Positions 20,386 to 30,866 of a stretch of DNA of 64,000 bases are shown here, one piece after another. The stretch lies in NCBI GenBank assembly GCA_045837725.1, contig JBEWZL010000267.1, positions 1 through 64,000 on the forward strand, given 5' to 3'. The DNA comes from Vermamoeba vermiformis. Its lineage: Eukaryota; Tubulinea; Echinamoebida. A model generated the notes under the pieces. The model worked only from the letters and a program-made list of their open reading frames with translations, did not search any database and had not been told where the DNA came from. A program made the position numbers and the translations under genes. Positions within the stretch are counted from its first letter, which is position 1. Every line of letters starts with the position of its first letter.

Positions 20386-22759
20386 TTAAGCCACCTTATT
20401 CGTAACGTCTTCTAATGGTTTTCCACCCGCGACAGTCGCGTCCTTTTTCTGGGTCAAGTCGCACAAAAATTTGTCTTGCAGCATTTCAATTGCAGTTGGC
20501 CTGGCACTTTCGTCCTCTTCCAGGCATTTCGAGATGAACTTTAGTAATTTTTCATCCTTTACCAAGCTGTTCATGATTAGTAAATATTTTGAATGCCCGC
20601 GAAGTACTTACGCAGCGAGTTTGTGCTTGATCCATTCAATAATTTTCAGTTCATCTTTTTCGTTTGTGAATGAGTAAATAGGTTTACCAATCAACTACCA
20701 ATAATGTTAGTGAATGCAGAAAGATCGATGGACTTACCACTTCAATAACAAATATTCCAAACGCGTAAATATCTGCCTTCTCGGAATAAAATTTTCTCTT
20801 TACGACCTCTGGTGCGCGGTATCCTGTTGTTCCGCGCGAGGTGGGCTGATAAACCTGAAAAAGTTACGAACCCTTAGATCCGCGACTTCTGAATGCTTCG
20901 CTACCAACTTACTTTCGGCTCGTAAGACAAATCGAAGTCTACCAAATATGCCTGGTCACCCGTATCAATCACGTTGTCGAACTTCACGTCTCCGTGGCAC
21001 AGACCAACAGCGTGCATGTCCGCAAGTGCTTCGAGGACTTGTTTGGCTATTCTTCGTACTTGAGAGATATTCGAACGCGCTTCGTGAATCTTATTTTCCT
21101 TCCATTCGAATAGAGTTATGTGCACGCCATCAACGAGCTCTGTGACCCAGGGGTGAATGAACTTTTTGTTGTCGGATCCAAGTCGCTTGAGAACTTTCAC
21201 TTCAATCGGAGAGTCACGGAGATCAAGCTACATTATAAACGTGAGTAAATGGTGTTTAAAAAAACGAAGACATACTTTGGCCAAATACTTTTCGCCGGAT
21301 CCATTGTAGCGGACAACCTTCCTCGCGTGCTTTGTCAACTGAGCTAGTACCAAGAACATGCCAATTGAACGAAGCAACATCTCTGGATCGTTGACGGTGT
21401 ACAACTGCTCGGGTTGAATTTGCTTTTTCTTCGTGTTGATGTTCGTTGCGGTGCCTTTATTTTGATGGTCGCCGCCATTGTCGCCATCGTTGTTATCATC
21501 GTCCTCGCGCTTTTCCGACAGCTCCATCGAGGCCATTCTTTGGGCCACTTCACCGACGCTTGTATCGGACGTCGAAGAATTGATGCGGCTGTTGTCTGAC
21601 AATCTAGAAGGTGATTTGTTACTCGAAGATCGAGGTGCTGTTTTTTTGCCCCACGGCACTTGCAGCAGGACGGATAGCATGATTGAAAACACGCTGTTTA
21701 ATGAAGCGTAAATGTCTCGGGCTGACAGTGCCAAAGCGAACGTGCAACGAGCTTCTTCTTCTAAAAACACGCAGCAGTTATATACATCGTGCACGATATC
21801 ATATTCCATTTGAAATACGGTCACAGTGTCTGCGCCAATCAGGATACCAAAAATAGGACCGAACACCGACCTCTTCGGGAAATCCAATTGCCATCGCCGA
21901 ATCATTGAGCGCATTGTTTGAAGCAACTTGAATAAGTCCTTGTGGGTGGCAGACTTCTTTTTTACTCCGTATTCAGCCACAAGAAACGGTCGTTCATTCG
22001 AGCTGCAGAAATCTGGCTTGACGATCGGCGTAATCCAGGGAGGAAAATGATCGGAATTAATGTTGGAATTTCTGATGTGTACGAATATATCAGCATTATT
22101 GTCATGGTTAAAAATATTAGTACTTACGACCGGTTTTCAAACGACCAAAAAAAATTTTGCAACGCTGCGTAGATAGCAGTTGTCCAGTCCGTTTCAGTCC
22201 ACTTATCCTTTCTAGCGTATTTTAATCTCACCAAGGCATTGATATAAGTACTAAGGCTCTCTTTAACACGTAGATTCTCTCGTTCTTTAAACTCCGAAGG
22301 CAGCGCTGAATAAATGAGGTCGGCCAACTTAGCAACATCTCCTTCTGTCATGTAGTCTTCTTCATTTAATTGAGATATCAACTCGTCTATTTTTGCAAAA
22401 CGATGCTTTGGCAATTTCTGCGGATGTGGCTCGACGACGGGACAAATCCGCCACTTTGCTAATACTTGTGCCCCAGTGGACCTAAAATAATATATTAATT
22501 TACTTGGCAATAATAGTATTGATAATTTTGGTAAATACTCTGATAATTTTTTGTTTGCTACTGCACGCCAAAACGAATCTGTCCGATTCTCCGCTATGTG
22601 CCTCCAAATATTACGGCAATAATTTGTTCCATTTGTTTCAAGCTCAAATCTATTATCTAAAGAATAAATTAATTCGATCTGACATTTTTTGATTTTTTTT
22701 TAGATCAGTTGAGTACCTAGTTTGTCGGGCTCCTCGTCGTCTAAATAACACTCACTCAT
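20386..22759 (-). CDS. REase-like/kinase fusion protein K1
   Basis: Start ATG 22759 (MSECYLDDEEPD), at least eight exons. After a helical N-terminal part comes the nuclease-like segment: WTETDWTTAIYAAL, then VKPDF and FLVAEYGVKKK. This is a PD-(D/E)xK-type layout (Asp, Glu and Lys candidates), followed by GPIFGILIGADTVTVFQME. An acidic, low-complexity linker (KREDDDNNDGDNGGD) separates it from a protein kinase domain with YLAK, ELVDGVHITLFEW, LCHGDVKFDN (HRD changed to HGD), LVDFDLS (DFG changed to DFD), GTTGYRAPEV and ADIYAFG. The C-terminus ends in GGKPLEDVTNKVA, the shared tail. The closest known relatives are FunK1-like fungal kinases and CR-type nuclease-kinase effectors. Its first exon and promoter are shared with the leader of K4 (30803). 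Confidence 0.85.
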
Positions 22760-23165
22760 TCTACCATTCAATTGGTAGATGTTATTGCGGCCGCGTGTTA
22801 CTGCGGAGATTTTAAAACACAAATTGGCGCAATTATTTTATTTTGATTTAAAATGCAGTAAAATGTAACATGGCACTAACTGATTGTAAGTATTTGCTAT
22901 TTGGTATGTTTAGCATTTTCTAACAGATCATAGGCAAGGCAAAGGTCCTGGTTTTTGATGCGAACTCGAATCTTGTCTTGACCCGTGGTTCCGGGCGAGT
23001 ATGACTTGCGCATGGTAATTAGATCACTCGATGGATTAATAGAGCCAATTTGAAGGATATTCGCAAGTTCTATTTGGTGTCGAATCCCGATCAAGATCTT
23101 CAAAACTCAAAATTCGAACTAAAAACTGGTCTTCATGCATTCGAAGTGCACACGAAAGGTGTCTA
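22710..23165. repeat. Inverted partial copy of the K3/K4 promoter region
   Basis: Matches 30400-30850 in inverted orientation over most of its length. Shared pieces are the MSECYLDDEEPD exon, the sequence with a GCGGCCGC site between the genes, the ATGGCACTAACTGATT exon and the following header exon. Identity by eye is high, with small gaps. Confidence 0.85.
22870..23165 (+). pseudogene. Fossil copy of the K3 N-terminal header exons
   Basis: The first two exons of K3 (starting MALTDCK) are repeated here on the plus strand, together with the short intron between them. The copy no longer keeps an open frame through the header and has no nuclease or kinase part behind it, so it is a broken 5' fragment. 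It looks fairly young, because intron and exon sequence still align easily. Confidence 0.75.
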
Positions 23166-23334
23166 ATTTGATTAAAACAGGCCACATAATTAATTTTTAA
23201 GTTTTAATTTGCATTTTGATTTTCAATGCCGAATAAACGTTTAATAGTAATACTCATAGCGATTAAGTTATTAATTATTAATAAATATTAAAGATCCGAC
23301 CAAAGCATCGATGTATTTATCAGCTTAATACAAG

Positions 23335-24135
23335 GTGCGCGGTAATAGCGATTTTAGAGTTCACACGAGGAGAAAAACACGAGCGACGAGGGAGCTGACG
23401 AAGAGGACGTGCCAGAAAAACAAGTATCGAGTTCTTCGACTGAAAAATCTATCCACCAAGAAAAAGACCAAGAAGAGCGCTAAGACTGAGTCGAACAAAT
23501 CGATTAATGCTTCTTTGCCAACCATTGTTGCACGTGCTACTTTTAGCGACAAATTTAGTTTCTAATATGATAATTTCATTCAGAGCCTTAACAGCGGTGC
23601 AGATGACAACGGTAGTGGTTTTGTGTCAGTCTTGGAATTGGCACGCTTGTTCAGCAAGCTGTACGCGAGCAGTGAAAGAACACACTGCGTCGATACAACT
23701 TGTTGTTCTTGTTGACCGCCGGTGATAGCGCTAAAAGAATATTTACAACTCGCAGTGGGACGTTAGCTGGCAGCACGAGCGCTTCTCTCGTCCCAGAATT
23801 GCTGCAGGCACTGTTTCGGCGCACGCTGCTGCTGTTCCTGTTCACTTGCGCCGTGGTTTGTTTGACGATGCGTAAGTACTCGACAGCTATATAGTAATCC
23901 ATAGCATAATACTATTATCTGCCTCAACCAAGAGTTGAGAAGTTGTTGGATCTGGGACGATCCGCGAGACTTACTCAAACATTTTTCGGGTTCTGATACT
24001 TTTTTATTATCAGTCGTCATGCTAATGTCGATCGCTTGACCAAGAACATCAAGTTCGTTGCCGAATCATTGGCTAAATACGGTACGGACACCCAGACCAA
24101 CATCTTGTCCTTTACATTCTCATCAGAGTACGTAC
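23335..24135 (+). pseudogene. Nicalin-like pseudogene fragment
   Basis: Scattered frames on the plus strand resemble the M28-peptidase-like ER membrane protein nicalin: SLPTIVARATF near 23512, then GADDNGSGFVSVLELARLF near 23595 (nicalin has a GADSNGSG...LELARLFS stretch), LLFLLTAGDS near 23700, and HANVDRLTKNIKFVAESLAKY near 24015 (near the nicalin C-terminus). These pieces are in different frames and are separated by shifts, and no N-terminal signal or C-terminal membrane segment is seen, so it is not functional. An intact nicalin gene is expected elsewhere in the genome. The call rests on short matches recalled from memory. Confidence 0.5.
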
Positions 24136-24225
24136 TTTTGCTTCGTAGGCCTTAGTTTGTAATTACCATTTACGCAAATCAATACTCATTTTAATAATCG
24201 ACATTGTCAACTAAATAACAGAATT

Positions 24226-24310
24226 GGCCCTCGCTCACGAGAAACGATTGCTCCAAGAACTGCTCCCGCCTCATATTCTTCTGACCATGAACAACGAAGA
24301 ATACAAATAA
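24226..24310 (+). pseudogene. Orphan copy of the last GSK3 exon
   Basis: Encodes ELALAHEKRLLQELLPPH and the terminal MNNEEYK exactly as the last exon of the GSK3 gene at 43281-43368. No other GSK3 exon is present upstream; a nicalin-like fragment is there instead. It is a passenger of the segmental duplication. Confidence 0.9.
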
Positions 24311-24609
24311 GACCCCTGCTCCAGCTCTGTGAGAGCGAGTTAATTATTTAAACGCTTATGCAATATTTAAGAAGTTTGAAAGATCTCATCTTTTTTTTTT
24401 TTTTTTTTTTATCTATTTTTGCCCAACCAAATTATCTGTCAATGATTTGTTGCAACAGAACCAAATTAAACGTTCGCTTTCAATAACCAATCAACAACGC
24501 GTTAATTGCGTATGTAGGTTAACAGGACCTCAACCTACGTTAACTGAATACCAGATGTGATTTCCCTCATTTTGATATTGCCCTTTAGTGCGATTAGAAC
24601 TGCCAAAAA

Positions 24610-27600
24610 ATGGAGTCAGTAAGACGCCGAATAACAAAAAAGCCAAAGAAGCTCGATATTAAAGAGGAAATGAAGATCGCAGCCGGGAATAAAAATACAT
24701 CTGTCTCAAAACCAACCAAAAAAAGAAAATTGGAGGATTCCGATACTAATAATAATAACAGTAACAACAAAAAAAGAAAAACAGATAAATCAGGGCCGAA
24801 GAAATCAAGAGTTGCAAAAAGAGCGCCAAATCCGAAAACAAAGCCAGAGACAAAATATACAGCTTCGCAGCCTAACAACTATTATAATAAACAAGGAGGA
24901 TCCGATAAAAAGGATTCTACAGAAATAGCAGCCCAGAAATCCCGCCCGCCGAATCCGGATTTGCCAGAAAACGAAGCCAAAGAACCCAGTAAGTTTTCAA
25001 TCACACTTCTATCGGTGGTAAACTAACAAATATGAACGATGCCAGTGCCAAAGATCACGTTGGAAAACAAAGTCCTGACTGAACCCCTAAACTTCAGCGG
25101 TGCTCTTAGCAACCTAGAAAACTCAGTAGCGACCACGAGCGATGGTGAAAAGTAAGTCATCTGCACATGTACTTCCGCATTAATACCAATGCTTGGAAAG
25201 AGTAACGTTGCTAGAACTTTGTGAAGAGTTGAGTATACGTCCCATGGAGAACGGTATTCCAATGAATCTTAGCACCGTTCGGTTATTATGGAACGGAAAA
25301 ATGGAGAAGGGTGTGCTCCCCTTCGTCGAAAGTTTAATACCCAAACTGGTAACGACCGTACGTGTTATTAACCCAACTGCGAGGACGCTAACTTTAAACA
25401 GATCATGGAGTTCAAGCCGCACCAACAACAAGACACGTTTGCTGAACTACGCAAACCGATTGCCAGCAAAATTGCTGCGCACAATTCTGCCTTTGAAACG
25501 AATTTCAAACAGATTTTGCCCGATTTGGTCACCATTGTCGCATTCTGGGGACAAAAGCTAAAAATACGTTCCGACGCCTCAGAACAAGACTTCACGACCC
25601 TACTGTACGCCAGGCTATTCGAGCCGTTCTTTCAAGATCTCCCGTCAACACGATGCTCGGCCATGAGTCTTCCCGTCCCGTTTGAAAAGTTCAAACGTCA
25701 TCCTGACGCAAGCTCAGTTTGGAAAGACAAGGTTGAATTCGTCTACTTCATTCGGGAAGACTGTCCTGCCAAAGAAAGTAATGAGTATCACAAGCTCGTA
25801 CAACTGATGCGGTGTGCACTGCGGTTGCAACTCTTGCATTTACAACCATCAGAAGTACCGAGGACACTCTACTGCTTTGGCATTCTTACATCAGGCTACT
25901 TCGTACAACTACTGCAAATGCGAGTGGAACTTAATTCTGAAAAAGACTACGACAACCCACTCTACGAGCTCTGGGCCAAGTCCGAACTCGATCTTGCCGA
26001 ATTTGACGAAGCCTCTTTGACCAAGTTAATGACGTGGCTCATTGCTATTCGCACTTACCATTTCCATTTGAAAAACTTACTTAAGTCCTGGCCGGTAGTG
26101 ACAACCGCGCGTGAATGCCTGACAAGCAAAAGGTTCAACCATGCGAAAACTTCCACAACTTCACAAGGTGGAGGGAAATCCAAAAAGGATGATTGATCGG
26201 AAAATATTGAAGGAAGTTGGAGGATAGGGATAAGAAGAAAAAAAAAAGCCAAAGAAGAAGTCGATCAAGAAACGCTCGATGCGATTGTTTATGGTATCAA
26301 CAACAAAGAGTACGGTGTCCTACACGAGGTAAGCACTATGCGCTCAATGACAGTACTGGTGAGCTAACGGCCTTATTGTAGAATGCAAAGTACAACAAGC
26401 GAGTGCTTCTCGTGTGCACGACAGTCAAGCACATGAGACTGTTTGTCGTCAAGCTCTACGGTGCTGAATGTGACAACATGCACGAATTTGAAGTACTGAA
26501 AGTGCTTGGGCAACATCCAAACGTTTGCGAACTTCTCGCCGTTACTAAGCTCGAGAGTAAGTCTGGTATACGACATAATACGTATTATGAACTAATCATT
26601 TTAAACAGCTGGTGAACTTCTGACTGTACAACCGTACTACAGAGACAGCGATGATTGGTACAACGGCTACACGAAAAGAGAGATGTTTCCGTTAGTGTTT
26701 CTTCAGCTAGCAAAGGTTCGTGTCCCATCTATCCAAACAACAATACTAACAGCACCTATTAACAGGGTTTATCGCACGTGCACGATTGCGGTGTCATTCA
26801 TGGCGACATCAAGCCCTACAACTTCATGGTGGACTCGGATTGTAACACGCGCATCATCGACTTTGACTTCAGTGCTCGTGTGGACTCTGGTAAGCTCTCT
26901 TAAACGCTTTAAAAGGTCGTATATTAATTGATAATAGATGACATGGAGAGGCTTGGCGGAACAGAAGGCTATTACGCACCTGAGTGGTACGAGCGATACA
27001 AAAAAGAGACTGGAGATGCTCCGGTGACATTCAAGTTCGATATTTGGAGCTTGGCTATTACCATGTGCCAATACGTATGTTACAAATCATGCGTTCTAAA
27101 CTCTTAAAATCTAACTGGCATTACTTCAGGCTGGAGTTGAGTTCGATCAAATGGTAGATCCGCTCGAAAGACGTGCACAGATTCTTGAGGACATCAAATC
27201 TAAATCGTAAGATTATAATGCTGTACCATTGACGCTGTCAGTTGTTAACAGTGTTCTCGTTGACAGGTTCCTTTTGTGGCCAGTTGGCAGTTTGATCAAG
27301 CGAATGCTGGCAACTCATCCAGACGACAGACCAACTGCTTCAGAAGTGTTTGATGAGCTTGTGAAAGTGTACGGCGATTGTGGAATTGCTCGAAATGAAG
27401 TCAAAAGTGACCGAGCTGTTGTGCAACAGAACAAACTTCGTGAAGGTAAAGCAAGAATTGCTCAACAAGAGCCAGCAAACAAAACGTTGGAGACCAACAA
27501 TAGTCAAACTGCAAAGAAGCGTCAGTATGCGGATGATAACGATGAAAACAGAGACCAAAGCAATGGTCCAAAGATTAGACAACGAGTACCAGCAGCTGGC

Positions 27601-27666
27601 AAGAGAAACAAAGATGCCAAGAGCACTCGAGGTATTCTAAACGACATCACTAATGTTGTAAAATAA
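24610..27666 (+). CDS. REase-like/kinase fusion protein K2 (daughter copy, linker interrupted)
   Basis: Lysine-rich nuclear-type N-terminus (MESVRRRITKKPKK, KKRKTDKSGPKK), then short exons (ELCEELSIRPMENG), then a large exon with SEQDFTTLLYARLF, HPDASSVWKDKVEFVYFIRED and TLYCFGILTSGYFVQLLQM, the family's nuclease-like segment. The kinase part follows in about six exons: LFVVKLYG (Lys), CELL, VIHGDIKPYNFMV, RIIDFDFSARVD, GTEGYYAPEWYE, FDIWSLAITMCQY. It ends STRGILNDITNVVK, a perfect RxxLxxxxN destruction-box pattern. Compared with its partner at 43755, the linker between nuclease-like and kinase parts does not stay open, so this copy may be decaying or may make a shorter product. Family as for K1. 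Confidence 0.8.
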
Positions 27667-27851
27667 TGTTTTATGTTGTATATAATGTAAATATGTATCA
27701 TAGCTGCTTTGATTGACTTTATTTTTCCATATTGTACAAATATAAAGTCTAATTAATGACGAGATAACAGGTGTCGAAATATTATTTTAACGGATTTATA
27801 ACAACTTACAAGACTGTACATTACTATTCACAAATATTTACAAAACTATCG

Positions 27852-30698
27852 CTAAATTACTCGTCCTCGCGGGCCATGCCTGAATTCGTAGAATAACGGC
27901 TCTTGCAGTGCGTACGATGCGTCATAAACTAGACACAATTAACAAAATGGCTCGAACTAAGCTTGAAGCATGTTACCTTGCGTGACGTCCAACATTACAT
28001 GAACAAATGAAATTACTGCAGGACTAACGGGGAACAACGTTTGTGCAAGCTTTTCGTGCGTCATTTCAAGTAGTCTATCGTAGCCAACTTCACTCGGATC
28101 CACGCCGTAGATCTGCACATAAGTATTAGCAGCAGTCAAGAACGAAGTTAGGACCTTACCAGTTCGCACAACACGACACCAATATTGCAAAGATCATCGC
28201 GGAATCTCATTGGTTGATAATAATACTGCAAGAACCCTGGTGTTTGACCACGCCGATGAGTGCTAATGGCAACTCTTAGATAAAACAGGTACAAAATTAT
28301 AATACGTACTAATCTTTTTCAATAAGGATCTCTGATAATCCAAAATCGAGTAGCTTCACTTCGTTAAGCAGCTCATCGTACATGATATTCGATCGTTTAA
28401 TGTCGCCGTGAATGACATGGCACGCGTGCAACTTTTCAATCGCCTAAAGAAGCATTATTAAACGATAGAACCATTTTCAGCCATGAATACCTTTAATAAT
28501 GCGACGGTGAACGAGAGCAATGCACGCTCCGAGTTTATACGGAGCTTGTGCTGTCCTGTTAAACATTCAAGTACCAAACCTCGAATCATCTTCGTCTCAA
28601 ACCAGCGGACCAGCTTTGGTTTGCTTGAAAACGACAACTCTGCTAGTGTTAATGGTATATCAATTGAAATAACACGCTTACTTTCAAGCCATTCGTATAT
28701 CTTCTTTTCGTTCTCAAAATCCTCTTTGTTCGCGTACAATTTGACCACAACCGGACTCGAATCAGGCCCAATTGCTTTGACTACCAACGAATCGTCGTTG
28801 CTCTACGTAATTCGTTAATAAATATTTATATCTTCGCTAACTTACGTTTGGAAACTGCTCCACAAATGTCAAATCGAGCTGACTCAGCGCAACTTTCAGT
28901 TTGTTCAAATCGGACGCAAAAATGTCAACATTCGCGTTGTTATTGTTGTTGTTACTAGCGTTGCCTTGATTATTAGTGTTGTTATTATTGTTCGAGTTCG
29001 TTCGTTCTCCATTGCCAGTTGATGAGACGGCCTGTTCCACTTCGTCTTGGTCTGGTAGCGTCGAATAATACCATCTCAAATTCATATCCCTGCAAAGAAG
29101 AATTGATTAATGGATCTTTCTTAGCGACAAACAACTCAGGCTTGGAAATAGATCGCTTTTGGGTAATCCCTTGTTTCTTGCCTTCTTCGATTATATTTTG
29201 CATAGTTTTATGCTCTGACTGCTTCTCGTAACTTTTTTCTTTTTCGTTCGAGCGCAGGGCGTAAAATCTAAATTGTGGACCTGATGTCGTAATGCCAAAC
29301 ACGTAAGGGTTGTAACTCAACGCTTGAACAAAGCACTGCGATGCAACAGCCATTTCTCCTATCAACTTATCTCTGGAAGAATATTTCGGTCAGATCCGAT
29401 TTGACTTCAACTTGTAGTTCCACGCACCGGTCGTGCTCGACGTTGAGATCATCTGAGCCTTTAAACTCGGCGAGCAAATCGAGCATTAAAATATTAGAGT
29501 CTCCGCAGAGGTAGTCATATTGAGCAACGGGCAGCGTCTTGGCGTCGTAGACCAATTTGTTGAATAAAATTTTAGCTGGTCTTTTCTCCTTGCCTACTTG
29601 CGTGTACGATTTGACGAACATCCAGCCATCGCAAGCATCAGGCAAAATGCCCGAAGAATTGGACGAGAATAAATGTCGCGCTGTTGGTCCCAAAGTAATT
29701 TTGTCTGAGACTTGAAATTTCAGCAAGCTGGGAATAGAGTATTTTGAGTAAAATAACCGAACCATAAATGGTAATCATACCCTGATGGAACTGGTGCGAG
29801 ACAACATAGCGACAAAAGCGGCATGTAGAGGTTGACGTGCCAAAATATCTCCGCTCTCGGTTCCGTGAATACAGCTTCGAACTAATACAGTATTAATACT
29901 CCTTACTAGTAAGATACAGCTAGCTTACCTTCTTCCATAATTCAATGCCTTTACTAAGAAACGATTCAAATTCGGCATTGACGGTGTATCCAACAGCCTC
30001 CGAATCTCCGATCGCGCAATGTGGCAAACTTGCAAAAAGATCCGCGTGTTTCTAGGATACACTTAGTATTAATAGACAATAGAATTAAATTAGAAGCGTA
30101 CTTTGGCGAACTCTGCGCTGACCTTGAAGTCTTTGAGAATGATCCGTTGCAAAGTAATATCTAAATCCTGCTCGAACTCGTGTATTCTAATTTTCTCTTC
30201 CCGAAGAACTTTCGTTGATTGTTGCGTGGTACTCTGTTTTGGGTGCGGAGGCGCTGGTTGGCCTGAAAAATTAAATACGATTGTGTTTAATCACATTGGT
30301 CGGCTTTAATTATGAATAGTAATAAAATTTGAGCTCTTAACGTATTTTAAAATCAAAAAAATTATTTAGCCTTTGTTAGTAATAAAATACGATACCTTTC
30401 ATGTGTACTTCGAATTCATGAAGACCAGCGTTTAGTTCAATTTTTGAGTTTTGAAGATCTTGATCGGGATTTGACACCAAACAGAACTTGCGAATGTCTG
30501 TCAAATTGACCTCTCTTAATCCATCCAGTGATCTAATTACCATGCGCATGTCATACTCGCCCGGAACCACGTGGTCCTGGAGGGTTAGGACAAGATTCGA
30601 GTTCGCATCAAACACCAGAACCTTGGCCTTGCCTATTTTCGTGCGTTAGAAAATTATAAAATGCCGAATAACACATACTTACAATCAGTTAGTGCCAT
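27852..30698 (-). CDS. REase-like/kinase fusion protein K3 with ubiquitin-fold-like header
   Basis: Start ATG 30698, first exon only 16 nt. The N-terminal 85 residues (KAKVLVFDAN, LQDHVVPGEYDM, LNAGLHEFEVHMKG) look like a compact beta-rich header and could be compared with the ubiquitin-like header of Crinkler proteins; that is a guess. The nuclease-like segment includes SNILMLDLLAEFKGSDD (Asp ... Glu-x-Lys), followed by PYVFGITTSGPQFRFYAL. An Asn-rich linker leads to a kinase domain: VVVKLYA, IRGLVLECL, CHVIHGDIKRSN, VKLLDFGLSEI, FLQYYYQPM. It ends GPRGRVI and lacks the shared PLxDITN tail. Its promoter is shared divergently with K4, and fragments of both its ends recur nearby. Confidence 0.8.
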
Positions 30699-30866
30699 GT
30701 TACATTTTACTCATTTTAAATCAAAAATAAAATAATTGCGCCAATTTGTGTTTTAAAATCTACGCAGTAACACGCGGCCGCAATAACATCTGAATGGTAG
30801 AATGAGTGAGTGTTATTTAGATGACGAGGAGCCCGACATACTAAACGACGTTCGTAGTTAATTCTT
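30699..30866. promoter_or_regulatory. Divergent promoter K3/K4 with a relic upstream frame
   Basis: 168 bp between the two start codons. It holds a GCGGCCGC site and, on the plus strand at 30803, the short frame MSECYLDDEEPD..., identical for 12 codons to the first exon of K1. In front of K4 this frame ends before the K4 start, so it now looks like an upstream reading frame in the K4 leader. Confidence 0.7.

Larger units (their letters stand above)
24165..27717 (+). repeat. Segmental duplication, daughter copy
   Basis: About 3.55 kb closely matching 43208-46854 in the same orientation, introns included. It starts inside what is, in the other copy, the last intron of GSK3 and ends just past the kinase gene (ATAGCTGCTTTGA). 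A poly-T run at about 24391 replaces about 100 bp present in the other copy. Confidence 0.95.

Noticed and set aside
23361-23552. Minus-strand hydrophobic frame resembling a membrane protein
   Set aside because: It is the complement of a lysine-rich plus-strand stretch, which always reads as Leu/Phe-rich in the opposite strand; the same effect occurs at 24594 and 43739.
24385-24412. Poly-T run suggesting a retroposed copy of K2
   Set aside because: The duplicated block keeps all introns and the intergenic sequence, so it was copied as DNA.
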